Shown piece by piece: positions 8,010 to 17,149 of a stretch of DNA of 64,000 nucleotides (positions are counted from its first letter, which is position 1; each line of letters opens with the position of its first letter). Origin of the DNA: Treponema sp. (GTDB lineage Bacteria > Spirochaetota > Spirochaetia > Treponematales > Treponemataceae); contig NZ_JAILGZ010000153.1 of the NCBI RefSeq assembly GCF_024696245.1, positions 1-64,000 on the forward strand, written 5' to 3'. Position numbers and translations under genes: made by a program. The notes below the pieces were generated by a model. That model did no database searches. It had not been told where the DNA came from and saw only the letters and a program-made list of their open reading frames with translations.

Positions 8010-9639
8010 CACAGGCTCCGCATTTATCTTCATATTCATTATTAAGCTGCTTAAGGAATCTTTCGTTAAATTTATTCCATACAGCTTCCAGACCTTCTTC
8101 CAGAACATTTCCAACAGAATAACTTAAAACATATTCGCGACATAAAGGAACATTACCATCTGCAAGAATTGTCATATCCCTTTTAAGATGCCAGCATGGA
8201 ATTCTATGAAGAGGAGAAAGATCTGCAGGTTTTCTGTCCGGCTGTTTTCCGCAGAAATAATCATACTTCTGGATAATAAGATTACCAGAAGAAGGAGATT
8301 TTTTTTCATGCCAGAATCTGTAAAACTGCTCAAGTTCATCTTCGTTTTCGTTAACACGGATAAACTGAGGGTAAACATCTCCAGGGAAAAGATTGTTCAA
8401 TATTGAAACAGCCTCTTTTGCCTTTGTAAAGGCCGACTTTTCTGCATCATCAAAATCAGCTGTATTTATATGCATTCTGGCATATTTTTCTTCTGTTGCT
8501 GCATCCAGCTTAACAATCCAGCTTACACTAGGTCCCCGGTCAGTACGAACAGGAACTATATGGGCTATATTTGCAATACTTTCTGCAATCTGAGGAGTTA
8601 AAAGAACACCATCTGTTTCTATTAACACTGAAAGTCCGGGATTTGCCAGAACTATACTTACATAATCTGCAAGATTTTCTACAGTAAGAGGTTCACCCCA
8701 ACCGCTAAGGGAAACAACAGCACTTTCTGAAAAGGCAACTATCTGAGATATGATTTTTGAAAAATCATCCAGGCTCATATCAAGCTGTCCATGACCTTTT
8801 CCATTTTTAAGTGGAAGAGCCCCGTACTTTTTCTTAAACTGATAGGCATAGGGAGTAAAATCATCAATAATGGCACAGTTTCTTGCAATCTGAATATTAT
8901 AGAAGGCAGGCAGAGTTTTCTGTACCTCAGCTGTTTCTTCTGCCAGGTAACTGAGTTTATCAGCTGTAAACTGAATGTTTTTTTCTTTTGCTGTTTTGTA
9001 TAAAGCAATACAGGCTTCCCTTTTTATTTTTTGAGATACTGAAAACTCCATACGTAAAAGTCTCCAGTCTTTAGGTGCAATTACAGCTTCTATATCAAAG
9101 GAATTAATATCCCCCTTCATTATTTCAAAAATACTGCCAGGAAGAACAAATTTTTCTCCTTCTTCCTTTTTTACCCCCTCTGCAAACGACACCATGATTT
9201 TTAAGGCACCTGCATCAATTACCTCTGGTGCAAAACCGGAAGGATATCCGTCCGCAGTTGTATATTCAGCAATATATTTAAGATGAGTATTTATAATTTC
9301 AGAAGTAAGGCCATTATCAAGAAAAGGCCTGTCTGCAAAAGAATAAACTGCAAAATCACACTGATTTTCTTCTGTAAGGGCAGACATTTTTTTTATTAAT
9401 TGAGAAACATTCCAGCTTTCAAGATACTCTAAAGTAACTTTTTCTAAACCGGCAGCAGCACTTTCTGCCTGCTTCTTTGTAGTTTCTGAAACAAATACAA
9501 CTATTTTGCTGCAGTAATCAACAGAAGCTGCCCATTCAAGAGCCCTGTCAAAGGAAGACTTTGAGTCAAATACCTTATCAAATACAGATTCAGTACAAAA
9601 ACCGGCATATAAAAATACAATACTTTTCATCTTTTCCAT
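7984..9639 (-). CDS. SPASM-domain protein with lost radical-SAM cysteines (spiro-SPASM type)
   Basis: From the ATG at 9637-9639 (other start codons lie upstream, but they run into divergent xseA) the protein has 551 residues. The N-terminal 200 residues resemble nucleotide-sugar transferases (IVFLYAGF, YSFADRPFLDNG). The central part looks like a radical-SAM barrel, but where CxxxCxxC is expected there is only NCAIIDDFTP near residue 252, with one cysteine. The C-terminal SPASM region keeps its cysteines (FCGK, PCWHL, PLCRE, KCGAC). I recall a spirochaete-restricted family with exactly this loss. It probably binds Fe-S clusters without SAM chemistry; its function is unknown. It heads the sugar-modification operon. 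Confidence 0.7.
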   Translation of the reverse strand: MEKMKSIVFLYAGFCTESVFDKVFDSKSSFDRALEWAASVDYCSKIVVFVSETTKKQAESAAAGLEKVTLEYLESWNVSQLIKKMSALTEENQCDFAVYSFADRPFLDNGLTSEIINTHLKYIAEYTTADGYPSGFAPEVIDAGALKIMVSFAEGVKKEEGEKFVLPGSIFEIMKGDINSFDIEAVIAPKDWRLLRMEFSVSQKIKREACIALYKTAKEKNIQFTADKLSYLAEETAEVQKTLPAFYNIQIARNCAIIDDFTPYAYQFKKKYGALPLKNGKGHGQLDMSLDDFSKIISQIVAFSESAVVSLSGWGEPLTVENLADYVSIVLANPGLSVLIETDGVLLTPQIAESIANIAHIVPVRTDRGPSVSWIVKLDAATEEKYARMHINTADFDDAEKSAFTKAKEAVSILNNLFPGDVYPQFIRVNENEDELEQFYRFWHEKKSPSSGNLIIQKYDYFCGKQPDRKPADLSPLHRIPCWHLKRDMTILADGNVPLCREYVLSYSVGNVLEEGLEAVWNKFNERFLKQLNNEYEDKCGACDEYYTFNF

Positions 9640-9652
9640 TATCGGAATTCTC

Positions 9653-9681
9653 TTGAGCAAAATAAAGACAATGTTTAGAAT
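9653..9681 (+). promoter_or_regulatory. xseA promoter
   Basis: TTGAGC and TAGAAT are spaced by 17 bases. The predicted transcript start lies only a few bases before the ATG at 9694, and no Shine-Dalgarno is seen. Confidence 0.55.
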
Positions 9682-9693
9682 CAGTTGAAAATT

Positions 9694-10884
9694 ATGACAG
9701 CAGAAAAAAATGTTCTTACAGTAACCCAGCTTACAAACCTCATAAAAACACTTCTTGAAGGCAGTTTTTCTTCCGTAACCCTTAAGGGAGAAATTTCCAA
9801 CTACAGGCCTTCCGGTCAGGGACACCTGTATTTTTACCTGAAGGATGAAAACTCAGTTATAAGTGCAGTAATGTTCAGGGGCAGTGCAGCTTCCCTTAAA
9901 TTTACTCCAAAAGACGGAATGGTTGTTCAGGTTCAGGGAAAGATTTCCGTTTATAATCAGAGGGGAAACTATCAGATAATCATTACTTCCATGGATAAAG
10001 CCGGTGAAGGTGCCATCATGGAAATGATAGAGATGCGTAAGAGAAAGCTTGCTGCAGAAGGACTCTTTGACGCTTCAAAAAAGAAAGCCCTTCCATTTTT
10101 TCCAGAAACAGTAGGTGTTATTACCGGGGCAAATACTGCTGCCTTAAGGGATATACTGAATGTTATGTCCCGCAGAAATCCAAAAGTCAATATTACAGTT
10201 CTTCCTGCCATTGTTCAGGGAGAAGATGCAGCCCCTTCAGTAATCAGACAGATAAGAACAGCAAATGCCTGGAAAATGTGTGACACCCTTATTATAGCAA
10301 GAGGCGGAGGTTCCCTTGAAGATCTTCTTCCTTTTAGTGATGAAGCTGTCGTCAGGGAAGTTGCAGCATCAGACATTCCTGTAATCAGTGCCATTGGTCA
10401 TGACATAGACTGGTCCCTTTGTGATTTTGCCAGCGATGTAAGGGCCCCTACTCCAAGTGCAGCAGCAGAACTGGCAGTTCCTGTCCTTTCTGAAATTACG
10501 GAAACAATTGAATGGTATAAAAATGACTTTTACCACCAGATAATGTCATCCCTTTCAAGGTTAAAACTTATGCTCAAAACCTTTACACCCCAGAACATGG
10601 AGCTTCACTTCAGGAATATAGAACAGCCTTACCTGAATCGTTTTGAAGAAGCCACAAGGACACTAAAAGAAAATATGACCAGACTTCTGGAAGATAAAAA
10701 ACAGATAATATCCAGGTGCATTCAGGATCTGGAAAACTGCAATCCCCAGACAATTTTTGACAGGGGATATTCAATGGTAACCAGGGAAGACGGCAGTATT
10801 TTAAGGGATGCTTCGCTTCTAAAAAAAGGAGATATCCTTACAATCAGGCCGGCTTCAGGAAGCATAAAAACACAGGTGCTGTAA
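9694..10884 (+). CDS. xseA: Exodeoxyribonuclease VII large subunit
   Basis: XseA is the catalytic large subunit of exonuclease VII, a cytoplasmic single-strand DNase used in repair. The N-terminal OB-fold (VTLKGEISNYRPSGQGHLYFYLKD) spans about residues 1-100. The catalytic domain follows with GVITGANTAALRDILNVMSRRNP, IARGGGSLEDLLPFSDE and SAIGHDIDWSLCDFASDVRAPTPSAAAE. The 396-residue length is near the usual 400-450. I chose the ATG at 9694; an in-frame TTG lies nine bases earlier. xseB follows after 58 bases and mutL directly after that, a DNA-repair operon. Confidence 0.95.
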   Translation: MTAEKNVLTVTQLTNLIKTLLEGSFSSVTLKGEISNYRPSGQGHLYFYLKDENSVISAVMFRGSAASLKFTPKDGMVVQVQGKISVYNQRGNYQIIITSMDKAGEGAIMEMIEMRKRKLAAEGLFDASKKKALPFFPETVGVITGANTAALRDILNVMSRRNPKVNITVLPAIVQGEDAAPSVIRQIRTANAWKMCDTLIIARGGGSLEDLLPFSDEAVVREVAASDIPVISAIGHDIDWSLCDFASDVRAPTPSAAAELAVPVLSEITETIEWYKNDFYHQIMSSLSRLKLMLKTFTPQNMELHFRNIEQPYLNRFEEATRTLKENMTRLLEDKKQIISRCIQDLENCNPQTIFDRGYSMVTREDGSILRDASLLKKGDILTIRPASGSIKTQVL

Positions 10885-10942
10885 AAAGCATATAAAATAC
10901 TGAAAAAATAAGAATAAAGATTTTTCTTACAAGGAGACTAAG

Positions 10943-11251
10943 ATGAATAATTTTGAACAGGATCTTCACAGACTGGAAGAACTTTCTGCAGCAATAAAAA
11001 AAAGTGACATTTCCCTTGAAGATGCCCTTAAAGACTTTGAAGAAGGAATAAAACTTGCAAAGGGGCTGGAAAAAACTCTTGATAAAATAGAAAACAAAGT
11101 ACAGATTCTTATGAATTCCCCTGCAATGGAAGAAGAAGAAACTGCTGCTGACTCCCCTGCAGCACCTAAAAAGGCAAGGGCTAAAAAGGGAGAAGAACCT
11201 CTTCTGGATTTATTTGCCCCGGAAACACAGATTACAGGAACACGTTCATAA
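10943..11251 (+). CDS. xseB: Exodeoxyribonuclease VII small subunit
   Basis: XseB packs along XseA in exonuclease VII and is needed for activity. Residues 1-70 show the family pattern (FEQDLHRLEELSAAIKKSDISLEDALKDFEEGIKLAKGLEKTLDKIENKV). A further 30 residues, with a Lys/Ala-rich stretch (PKKARAKKGEEPLLDLF), make it 102 residues, longer than the usual 80 or so. It has a strong ribosome site (AAGGAGACTAAG before ATG). Its stop codon directly abuts the mutL ATG, so the two are probably translationally coupled. Confidence 0.95.
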   Translation: MNNFEQDLHRLEELSAAIKKSDISLEDALKDFEEGIKLAKGLEKTLDKIENKVQILMNSPAMEEEETAADSPAAPKKARAKKGEEPLLDLFAPETQITGTRS

Positions 11252-13222
11252 ATGAGTGGAGTAAAAACCCTGAATCCTGAAGTTGCAAGAAAAATTGCAG
11301 CCGGAGAAGTAATTGACCGCCCTAATGCCATAATAAGAGAACTCATGGATAATGCCGTTGATTCAAAGGCAGACAGAATCAAGGTAGAAATTACACAGGG
11401 TGGAATTGAGAGGATACGCGTTATTGATAATGGCTGCGGTATGACCAGGGAAGATCTGGAAAACTGTGCCCGCCCTCATGCAACAAGCAAGATTTCTACA
11501 GAAACAGACCTTATGAACCTTACAACCCTTGGATTCAGGGGTGAAGCCTTAAGTTCAATGGCAGCAGTAAGCCGTCTGGAAATAATTTCCGGTGGCTATA
11601 AAATGCAGGCCTCCGTTACAAAAGACCATGTAATAAGCCCGGCTCCTTCTGCAGAAGGAACTATAGTACAGACAGCCGGACTTTTTGAAAATTTTCCGGC
11701 AAGAAGGCACTTTCTTAAACGTCCTGCAAGTGAAGGACTTATGTGCAGAAGCACTTTTCTTGAAAAAGCCCTGCCACGACCGGATATTGCCTTTTCATTT
11801 ACATCAGACGGCGAAGAAAAATTCAATTTTCCTGCAGGCCAGAGTCTTTCAGAAAGATTTGTTCAGGCAATGGAACTTTTTGAAACTGAAAGCCTTTTTT
11901 ATGAAGAGCATGCAGCTGCCCCGGACGGTTCCTGGAGTTTTACCCTGGTACTTGGAGATCCGGAAGTAAGCAGAAGTTCAAGAAAAGACATATATATTTA
12001 CGTAAACGGAAGACGTATTCAGGAATATTCACTTGTGCAGGCAATTGAATATGGAGCAACCGGATATTTTCCAAATGGAACTCACCCTGTAGCCTGTCTT
12101 TTTGCCCGGGTAGATCCTTCTCAGGTTGACTTTAACATTCACCCTGCAAAAAAAGAAGCAAGGTTTAAAGACATATCAGGACTTCACCACGGAGTTAGTA
12201 CTACAGTAAAAAACTTTTACCGCCACTACACCGTAAAAAATATAATAGAACAAAGGGAAGATGACAAAAAAGACTCCCTCTTCCTTCAGTTTTCTGCCCC
12301 TCAGACAAGTGGTAATGAAAACAACAATGAAAACAACAATGAAAACAATTCCGCCGTTTCAGGAATAACTTTTTCCCCTGAGTCAGATAATTCAGAAAAT
12401 TCAGAAAGACAGGAAGATAAAACTACCACAAGAATTCCCTACGACATTACCCGTCCTGCATCAAGCGGCAGATTTTCTTATTCAAATGCATCTTCAGCCT
12501 ACATTTCTCATTCACAAACTGTATCCGGCTCTCAGGGAAAAGACGGCCGTTCATCATTTTTTGAAAGAAAAACAGAAAGCCAGTCCTATGCAAAAGAGCT
12601 GGCCAGGGAACTTGAAGCTTCCTATGAAGAAAGCAGTCAGACAAAAAGAAATTACCTGCCTTCTGACACAGACGGAGAAGACGGTTTTCATTTTACAGGC
12701 AGTGCTTTAGGCACCTTCCTTATTGCAGAAAAAAATGACGTACTCTATATGATAGACCAGCATGCAGCCCATGAAAGGATTTTATACGATCAGATTATTC
12801 AGGATGCAAGCCAGAAACAGGAACTTCTTGTTCCCTATGTAATAAAAACTTCAGGACTTCAGGATGATAATTATCTGGAAGAAATAAAGGAAAGCCTCTG
12901 TCAGGCTGGTTTTACCGTAAAAAAAACTGAAGACTTTACCTGGGAATTTACATCAGTACCTGTAAGGTGGAAAGGCAGTCAGAGTGACCTTGAAAAAGAC
13001 CTGCTTACAAAAAGAATAAACCCTAAAGACATTCTTCATGCAACAGCTGCTTCTACTGCATGCCGTCAGGCTGTTATGGATGGAACTGTACTTGATGATG
13101 TAACTGCTGCAGATCTTGCAAAAAAAGCCCTGGCTCTTCCAGACCCCCACTGTCCTCATGGAAGGCCTGTTTACACCACCATTACAAAAAGGCAGCTCTT
13201 TTCTCTGGTAAAAAGAACGTAA
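11252..13222 (+). CDS. mutL: DNA mismatch repair protein MutL
   Basis: This 656-residue MutL has the N-terminal GHKL ATPase (EVIDRPNAIIRELMDNAVDS, DNGCGM, TLGFRGEALSSMAAV), an S5-like domain, a long linker (about residues 340-480) and a C-terminal endonuclease-type domain. The endonuclease motif DQHA(x2)E(x4)E reads DQHAAHERILYD, so the last Glu is Asp; the CPHGRP motif is intact. The linker holds three in-frame 12-base repeats (NENN). A weak hairpin (TAAGGCA with TGCCTTA, then TTTT) just after the stop may terminate it. A nicking MutL fits an organism without MutH. Confidence 0.95.
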   Translation: MSGVKTLNPEVARKIAAGEVIDRPNAIIRELMDNAVDSKADRIKVEITQGGIERIRVIDNGCGMTREDLENCARPHATSKISTETDLMNLTTLGFRGEALSSMAAVSRLEIISGGYKMQASVTKDHVISPAPSAEGTIVQTAGLFENFPARRHFLKRPASEGLMCRSTFLEKALPRPDIAFSFTSDGEEKFNFPAGQSLSERFVQAMELFETESLFYEEHAAAPDGSWSFTLVLGDPEVSRSSRKDIYIYVNGRRIQEYSLVQAIEYGATGYFPNGTHPVACLFARVDPSQVDFNIHPAKKEARFKDISGLHHGVSTTVKNFYRHYTVKNIIEQREDDKKDSLFLQFSAPQTSGNENNNENNNENNSAVSGITFSPESDNSENSERQEDKTTTRIPYDITRPASSGRFSYSNASSAYISHSQTVSGSQGKDGRSSFFERKTESQSYAKELARELEASYEESSQTKRNYLPSDTDGEDGFHFTGSALGTFLIAEKNDVLYMIDQHAAHERILYDQIIQDASQKQELLVPYVIKTSGLQDDNYLEEIKESLCQAGFTVKKTEDFTWEFTSVPVRWKGSQSDLEKDLLTKRINPKDILHATAASTACRQAVMDGTVLDDVTAADLAKKALALPDPHCPHGRPVYTTITKRQLFSLVKRT

Positions 13223-13242
13223 ATCTGACTAAGGCAGATGTG

Positions 13243-13962
13243 TTACTTTGCCTTATTTTCTGCTTCCTGAATTGCAGCAGCCATCTGTTCAAGAAGTTTA
13301 CGGCGTTTTTCTGCAGCAAGGGCCTCTTCTTCGGCTTTTTTTGCAGCAAGACGTTCTTCTTCTTCCTTAAGGCGCTGTTCCTGAGAAAGTTTTTCCATTT
13401 CTTCCAGTTCAAGACGAACTATTTCTTCTTCAATAACTGTAAGAAGGAGGTTTATCTGTTCCTTCTGTTCATCTTCAGGGCATAATTCCAGATATTTTTT
13501 ATAATCATCACGGCTTTCCCTGATTTTTCCTGTATTAAGGCGGCTGTTGGCACGGTTAAGGTAAGCCGCAGCGTATTCAGGATCTATGGCAAGGACTGAA
13601 TCAAACCATTTTTCTGCACTTTCATAATCCATCAGGTCAAAACACACGTTCCCGGCATTAAATGAGAGGATTTTCTTATCTGTTCCCGGAATATCAATGG
13701 CCCTTGTAAATACATCCAGGGCAAGCTTTAATTCACCATTTTTATGATAACAGAGGCCCAGGTAATTAAAAGCCTGGGGAGCGGAACCGGAAGATGATGC
13801 TTTCTGTAAAAAAGGAACAGCCTCTTCTGTCTTATCAAGCCTGAACAGACGTTCACCTTCTTTAAGGGGATCTTTAGCAGACTGAGCTGAAATGGTCTGG
13901 CTTACACCTGTTAAAAGAAAAGCAGAAAAAGCTGCAGTCAGAAGAAAACAAGATATTTTCAT
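13243..13962 (-). CDS. Exported TPR protein with C-terminal coiled coil
   Basis: A 239-residue protein with a signal peptide (residues 1-26, cleavage after TISAQS or nearby). Four TPR-like repeats follow (GERLFRLDKTEEAVPFLQKA; FNYLGLCYHKNGELKLALDVF; SFNAGNVCFDLMDYESAEKWF; AYLNRANSRLNTGKIRESRDD). The last 70 residues are a highly charged Glu/Lys/Ala coiled coil rich in LAAKKAEEEALAAEKRRKLL-type heptads. AGAGGAG precedes the start. It is convergent with mutL. It is probably a periplasmic scaffold; no specific function can be assigned. Confidence 0.8.
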   Translation of the reverse strand: MKISCFLLTAAFSAFLLTGVSQTISAQSAKDPLKEGERLFRLDKTEEAVPFLQKASSSGSAPQAFNYLGLCYHKNGELKLALDVFTRAIDIPGTDKKILSFNAGNVCFDLMDYESAEKWFDSVLAIDPEYAAAYLNRANSRLNTGKIRESRDDYKKYLELCPEDEQKEQINLLLTVIEEEIVRLELEEMEKLSQEQRLKEEEERLAAKKAEEEALAAEKRRKLLEQMAAAIQEAENKAK

Positions 13963-14054
13963 AAGTCAATCTCCTCTTTGTAATAGTCCTTGTTTGACAT
14001 AATCTCACAAAGAAGTTAATCTTTCAATAATATACTTGGGGAGTTTTTATTCAG

Positions 14055-15416
14055 ATGTTATATGCAGCTATAATTGGCGTTTTAATTGCCATCATCATAA
14101 CAATTGCAATCTTCGTTGTAAAAAATTTCTCGGCACCACAGAAGACTGATTCTCTTGGAAAACTTATCCGGGAAGGAAAGATACAGCAGGCCCAGCGTAT
14201 TGCAAAATCAGTTATTTCCAAGGATCCACGTAATTATGTAGCCCACTACTGGCTTGGCGTAACCTATATGACCGATAATAAGCCGGAACTTGCCTATATT
14301 GAATTTAAAACCGTAAATCAGAATGCCATCTTTAATGGTGATATTCCTGAAATTGACTTCAGAAAACAGCTGGGAGCCCTTCATCAGAAATATAATCAGA
14401 ATGAAGATGCCCTCAGGGAATTCCTCCTCCTTACAAAACTTGACCCTTCCAATGCTGAACATGACTATAATGTAGGAAAAATCTATGAAGCCCAGGGAAA
14501 AGCTCCTATGGCAATGGGATTTTACCAGAAGGCCCTTTCCGTAGACAAAAGAATGGGTAAAGCACATACAGCAATGGGTTACCTTCTCTTTAGAAGCAAA
14601 CAGTATGGAGAAGCTAAAAAAGAAATAGAAACTGCAATTAAATTTTCTCCGGAAAATTATTCAAACTACTACTATCTTGGCAAAATCTTTAAGGAATGTA
14701 AGGAACTGCCGGCAGCCGTAAAGGCTTTTGAAAAGGCTCAAAGGGATCCTTCTTACAGACAGAAGGCCCTTATAGAAAAAGGTTCCTGCCTTATGATTGC
14801 AAATCAGGTAGATCAGGCCCAGGTAGATTTTGAACACGCAGTTCAGCTTTCAAAAAATGACAATTCCAACGAAAGCCTTTATGCAAGATACTTCCTTGCT
14901 GCCTGCTATGAAAAAAACAGGCTTATTGATAAAGCCCTTGAGCAGTGGAACATAATATTCAAGAAAAACCGTCAGTTCAGGGACGTAAGTGCAAAGCTCA
15001 GTCAGTACAAGGATCTTCAGACAAATGACGGGGTTAAGGAATTCCTTACAGCTTCAAGAACAGACTTTATGGAACTCTGTAAAAAGATTACAAAGGAAGG
15101 CCTTAAGCTTGAATGTCAGAAAATTGAACCAACCCGCTATGGCTGTGCAGTTCTGGCAACAGAAGCAAAAGATGACTCCTGGATGAATGTAAGACAGCAG
15201 CTGACAGTAGTTGAATACCACCGTGAAACTGAACCAATTGAAGAAGCTGTAGTCAGAAAAACCGTAGATATGGTTAAAGCCCAGGGACATTCAAAGGGCA
15301 TTATCTGTACTACAACACAATTTTCTGCAGGAGCAATAAAGTTTGCAGAAAACAGACCTCTTGTCCTTGTTCCTAAAGAACAGTTTGAGAAAATACTTGC
15401 CAAAATCGGACTTTAA
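14055..15416 (+). CDS. Membrane-anchored TPR protein with a degenerate Mrr-like C-terminal domain
   Basis: This 453-residue protein begins with a membrane segment (MLYAAIIGVLIAIIITIAIF). TPR repeats run from about residue 30 to 310 (for example HYWLGVTYMTDNKPELAYIEF and YYLGKIFKECKELPAAVKAF). The last 110 residues resemble the restriction-endonuclease-like fold of Mrr, best seen in GIICTTTQFSAGAIKFAENRPLVLV. The expected catalytic QxK is replaced (QQLTVVEYH), so nuclease activity is unlikely. GGGGAG lies 11 bases before the ATG. The phosphoesterase gene starts directly at its stop codon. The TPR region faces the cytoplasm or periplasm depending on topology, which is not clear here. Confidence 0.75.
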   Translation: MLYAAIIGVLIAIIITIAIFVVKNFSAPQKTDSLGKLIREGKIQQAQRIAKSVISKDPRNYVAHYWLGVTYMTDNKPELAYIEFKTVNQNAIFNGDIPEIDFRKQLGALHQKYNQNEDALREFLLLTKLDPSNAEHDYNVGKIYEAQGKAPMAMGFYQKALSVDKRMGKAHTAMGYLLFRSKQYGEAKKEIETAIKFSPENYSNYYYLGKIFKECKELPAAVKAFEKAQRDPSYRQKALIEKGSCLMIANQVDQAQVDFEHAVQLSKNDNSNESLYARYFLAACYEKNRLIDKALEQWNIIFKKNRQFRDVSAKLSQYKDLQTNDGVKEFLTASRTDFMELCKKITKEGLKLECQKIEPTRYGCAVLATEAKDDSWMNVRQQLTVVEYHRETEPIEEAVVRKTVDMVKAQGHSKGIICTTTQFSAGAIKFAENRPLVLVPKEQFEKILAKIGL

Positions 15417-16166
15417 ATGAAATTCCTGTGCGTTTCAGACCAGATTGATCCATTAGTCTACTCAACAACCCTTAAAGAGAGATACGGAGATGTGGACGCT
15501 GTATTCTGCGCAGGAGACCTTTCACTTGAATACGTTGATTTTATAGTAACAGCTTTAGGCAAACCAACTTTTTTTGTCTTCGGAAACCATAACCTGGAAG
15601 ACTATGACCTTTACACCAGAACAGAAAGGATCAACAGTATGACACCTTTTCAGCAGGCTGCAAGAGGTCATGGAGGAGATCATTCAGGACAAAAGGTTTT
15701 TGCATCAAAGCACCTCTTTTTTACCAGGCCGGACGGAAAAAGAACCCCCCTTCTTATAGCAGGAGCCGATGGTTCAATAAGATACAACAAGGGAAAATGC
15801 CAGTTCACTGAAAAACAGATGAAAAGAACCCTTGTAAGAATGATTCCAAAACTACTATGGAACAAAATCCGCTATGGAAGATATCTGGACGTACTTTTAA
15901 CTCATGCATCTCCAAGACATATACATGACAGGGAAGATCCATGCCACAAGGGTTTTGAATGTTTTAACTGGTTTATAAAGAAATTTTCCCCTGCCCTTAT
16001 GATTCACGGGCACATTCATCTTTATGACCTTCAGGAAGTAAGGTGTACAAAAAGCGAAAATACAACCATCGTTAATGCCTACAGCCATATTGTAGTTGAA
16101 ATGAAAAAAAACTTCACAAAAGGAGCCGAAAATGGGGCTGACATATCTATCCTCACAGACAGATGA
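15417..16166 (+). CDS. Calcineurin-type metallophosphoesterase
   Basis: A 249-residue cytoplasmic phosphoesterase. The metal-binding motifs appear in order: CVSDQID (D-x-H position changed to DQ), AGDLS, FGNHN, LLTHASP and MIHGHIHLYD. The first motif lacks the usual His, while GNHN and GHIH are intact. The fold resembles Icc/YfcE-like enzymes acting on nucleotides or small phosphate esters. It abuts the TPR gene upstream and overlaps the following gene by 35 bases, so the three form one operon. Confidence 0.85.
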   Translation: MKFLCVSDQIDPLVYSTTLKERYGDVDAVFCAGDLSLEYVDFIVTALGKPTFFVFGNHNLEDYDLYTRTERINSMTPFQQAARGHGGDHSGQKVFASKHLFFTRPDGKRTPLLIAGADGSIRYNKGKCQFTEKQMKRTLVRMIPKLLWNKIRYGRYLDVLLTHASPRHIHDREDPCHKGFECFNWFIKKFSPALMIHGHIHLYDLQEVRCTKSENTTIVNAYSHIVVEMKKNFTKGAENGADISILTDR

Positions 16167-17064
16167 CGATTTTTACAGGGCAAGAAACAAGGCTTTTTTT
16201 AATGAACTTCAGCACATCCTCAATCCGGAAGAAGCAACCCTTATTTCCTTTACAGATATAAAGAAACTCCTTAAGCCAAAAAACGAAGTTTACAAGGGAA
16301 TGCAGGTAGTTCCAGTAAAACTTATTGCAGGAAGCGAAGGCCGCTACAAAGATTTTGACAATCATTTTTTTCCTAAAAGCAATTTTCTCAAGGCCAGATG
16401 GGAAAGAGTAGATATGGCTCACCTTACGGATGTAACCCTGCCACCCATCTCCCTTTATGAACTCGGAGGCCTTTATTTTGTCAGGGATGGCAACCACCGT
16501 GTTTCCGTTGCTAAAATGAAGGGAATAGAAGCAATTGATGCAGAAGTTGTAAGCCTGCAAAGTGAAATTAAACTCAAACCAGGTTCTACAAAAGAAGAAA
16601 TGATCCGTCAGGTTATAAATTACGAAAAAAGGGTCTTCTATTCAGAAACAAATTTTGGAGACATAACGGACTGCTGGTGCCTGGATTTTAACAGTCCCGG
16701 CCAGTATGACCTTATTTATAACCACATTCTCATTCATAAATATTACATAAACATGAACCAGACGGAAGAGATTCCTATGGAAGATGCAGTCCTTTCATGG
16801 TACAGAAATGTTTATACTCCTGTAATAGAGGCTGTAAGAAAGTACAGAATCAGCCGCAGATTCAAGGGTAATACTGAATCTGAAATATATGTCTTCCTTA
16901 TTAAATACTGGGATGAGCTTAAACAGAAAATGGGCAATAACTTCAGTCTGGATGCAGCAGCCAGGGATTTTAAAAAAAAATACGGCAGAAGAACTTTTAT
17001 ACATCTGCTTAAAAACCTTAGGGCCAAAATCCATATGATGAGCATACTAAAAAACCAGCCCTAG
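16132..17064 (+). CDS. ParB/sulfiredoxin-fold-like protein
   Basis: A 310-residue protein whose start overlaps the phosphoesterase end; AAAGGAG precedes the ATG. The recognisable block is residues 60-135: FDNHFFPKSNFLKARWERVD, then LPPISLYELGGLYFVRDGNH followed by RVSVAKMKGIEAIDAEVV. This arrangement of an RDGNHRVSVA loop is typical of ParB/Srx-like nucleotide-binding folds, including those fused to stress-response proteins. The C-terminal 170 residues are helical and unassigned. No HTH of true ParB is seen, so it is not a chromosome-segregation ParB. Confidence 0.6.
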   Translation: MGLTYLSSQTDDDFYRARNKAFFNELQHILNPEEATLISFTDIKKLLKPKNEVYKGMQVVPVKLIAGSEGRYKDFDNHFFPKSNFLKARWERVDMAHLTDVTLPPISLYELGGLYFVRDGNHRVSVAKMKGIEAIDAEVVSLQSEIKLKPGSTKEEMIRQVINYEKRVFYSETNFGDITDCWCLDFNSPGQYDLIYNHILIHKYYINMNQTEEIPMEDAVLSWYRNVYTPVIEAVRKYRISRRFKGNTESEIYVFLIKYWDELKQKMGNNFSLDAAARDFKKKYGRRTFIHLLKNLRAKIHMMSILKNQP

Positions 17065-17096
17065 TTTACGGACGACATCCTGCATTAAAAGCGAAC

Positions 17097-17125
17097 TTGA
17101 CTGCTGAATATTTCAATGTTAAAAT
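17097..17125 (+). promoter_or_regulatory. Promoter of the partner-switching cassette
   Basis: TTGACT and TAAAAT are separated by 17 bases, 25 bases upstream of the TTG start at 17150. Confidence 0.7.
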
Positions 17126-17149
17126 GGACAAAATTAGGGAGATTTTATT

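Noticed and set aside
9640-9825. N-terminal extension of the SPASM protein
   Set aside because: It would run 130 bases into the divergent xseA gene; the ATG at 9639 starts a typical nucleotidyltransferase-like strand.
16132-17064. Chromosome partitioning ParB
   Set aside because: Only the Srx/ParB-like nucleotide-binding block is present; there is no HTH and no parA or parS nearby.
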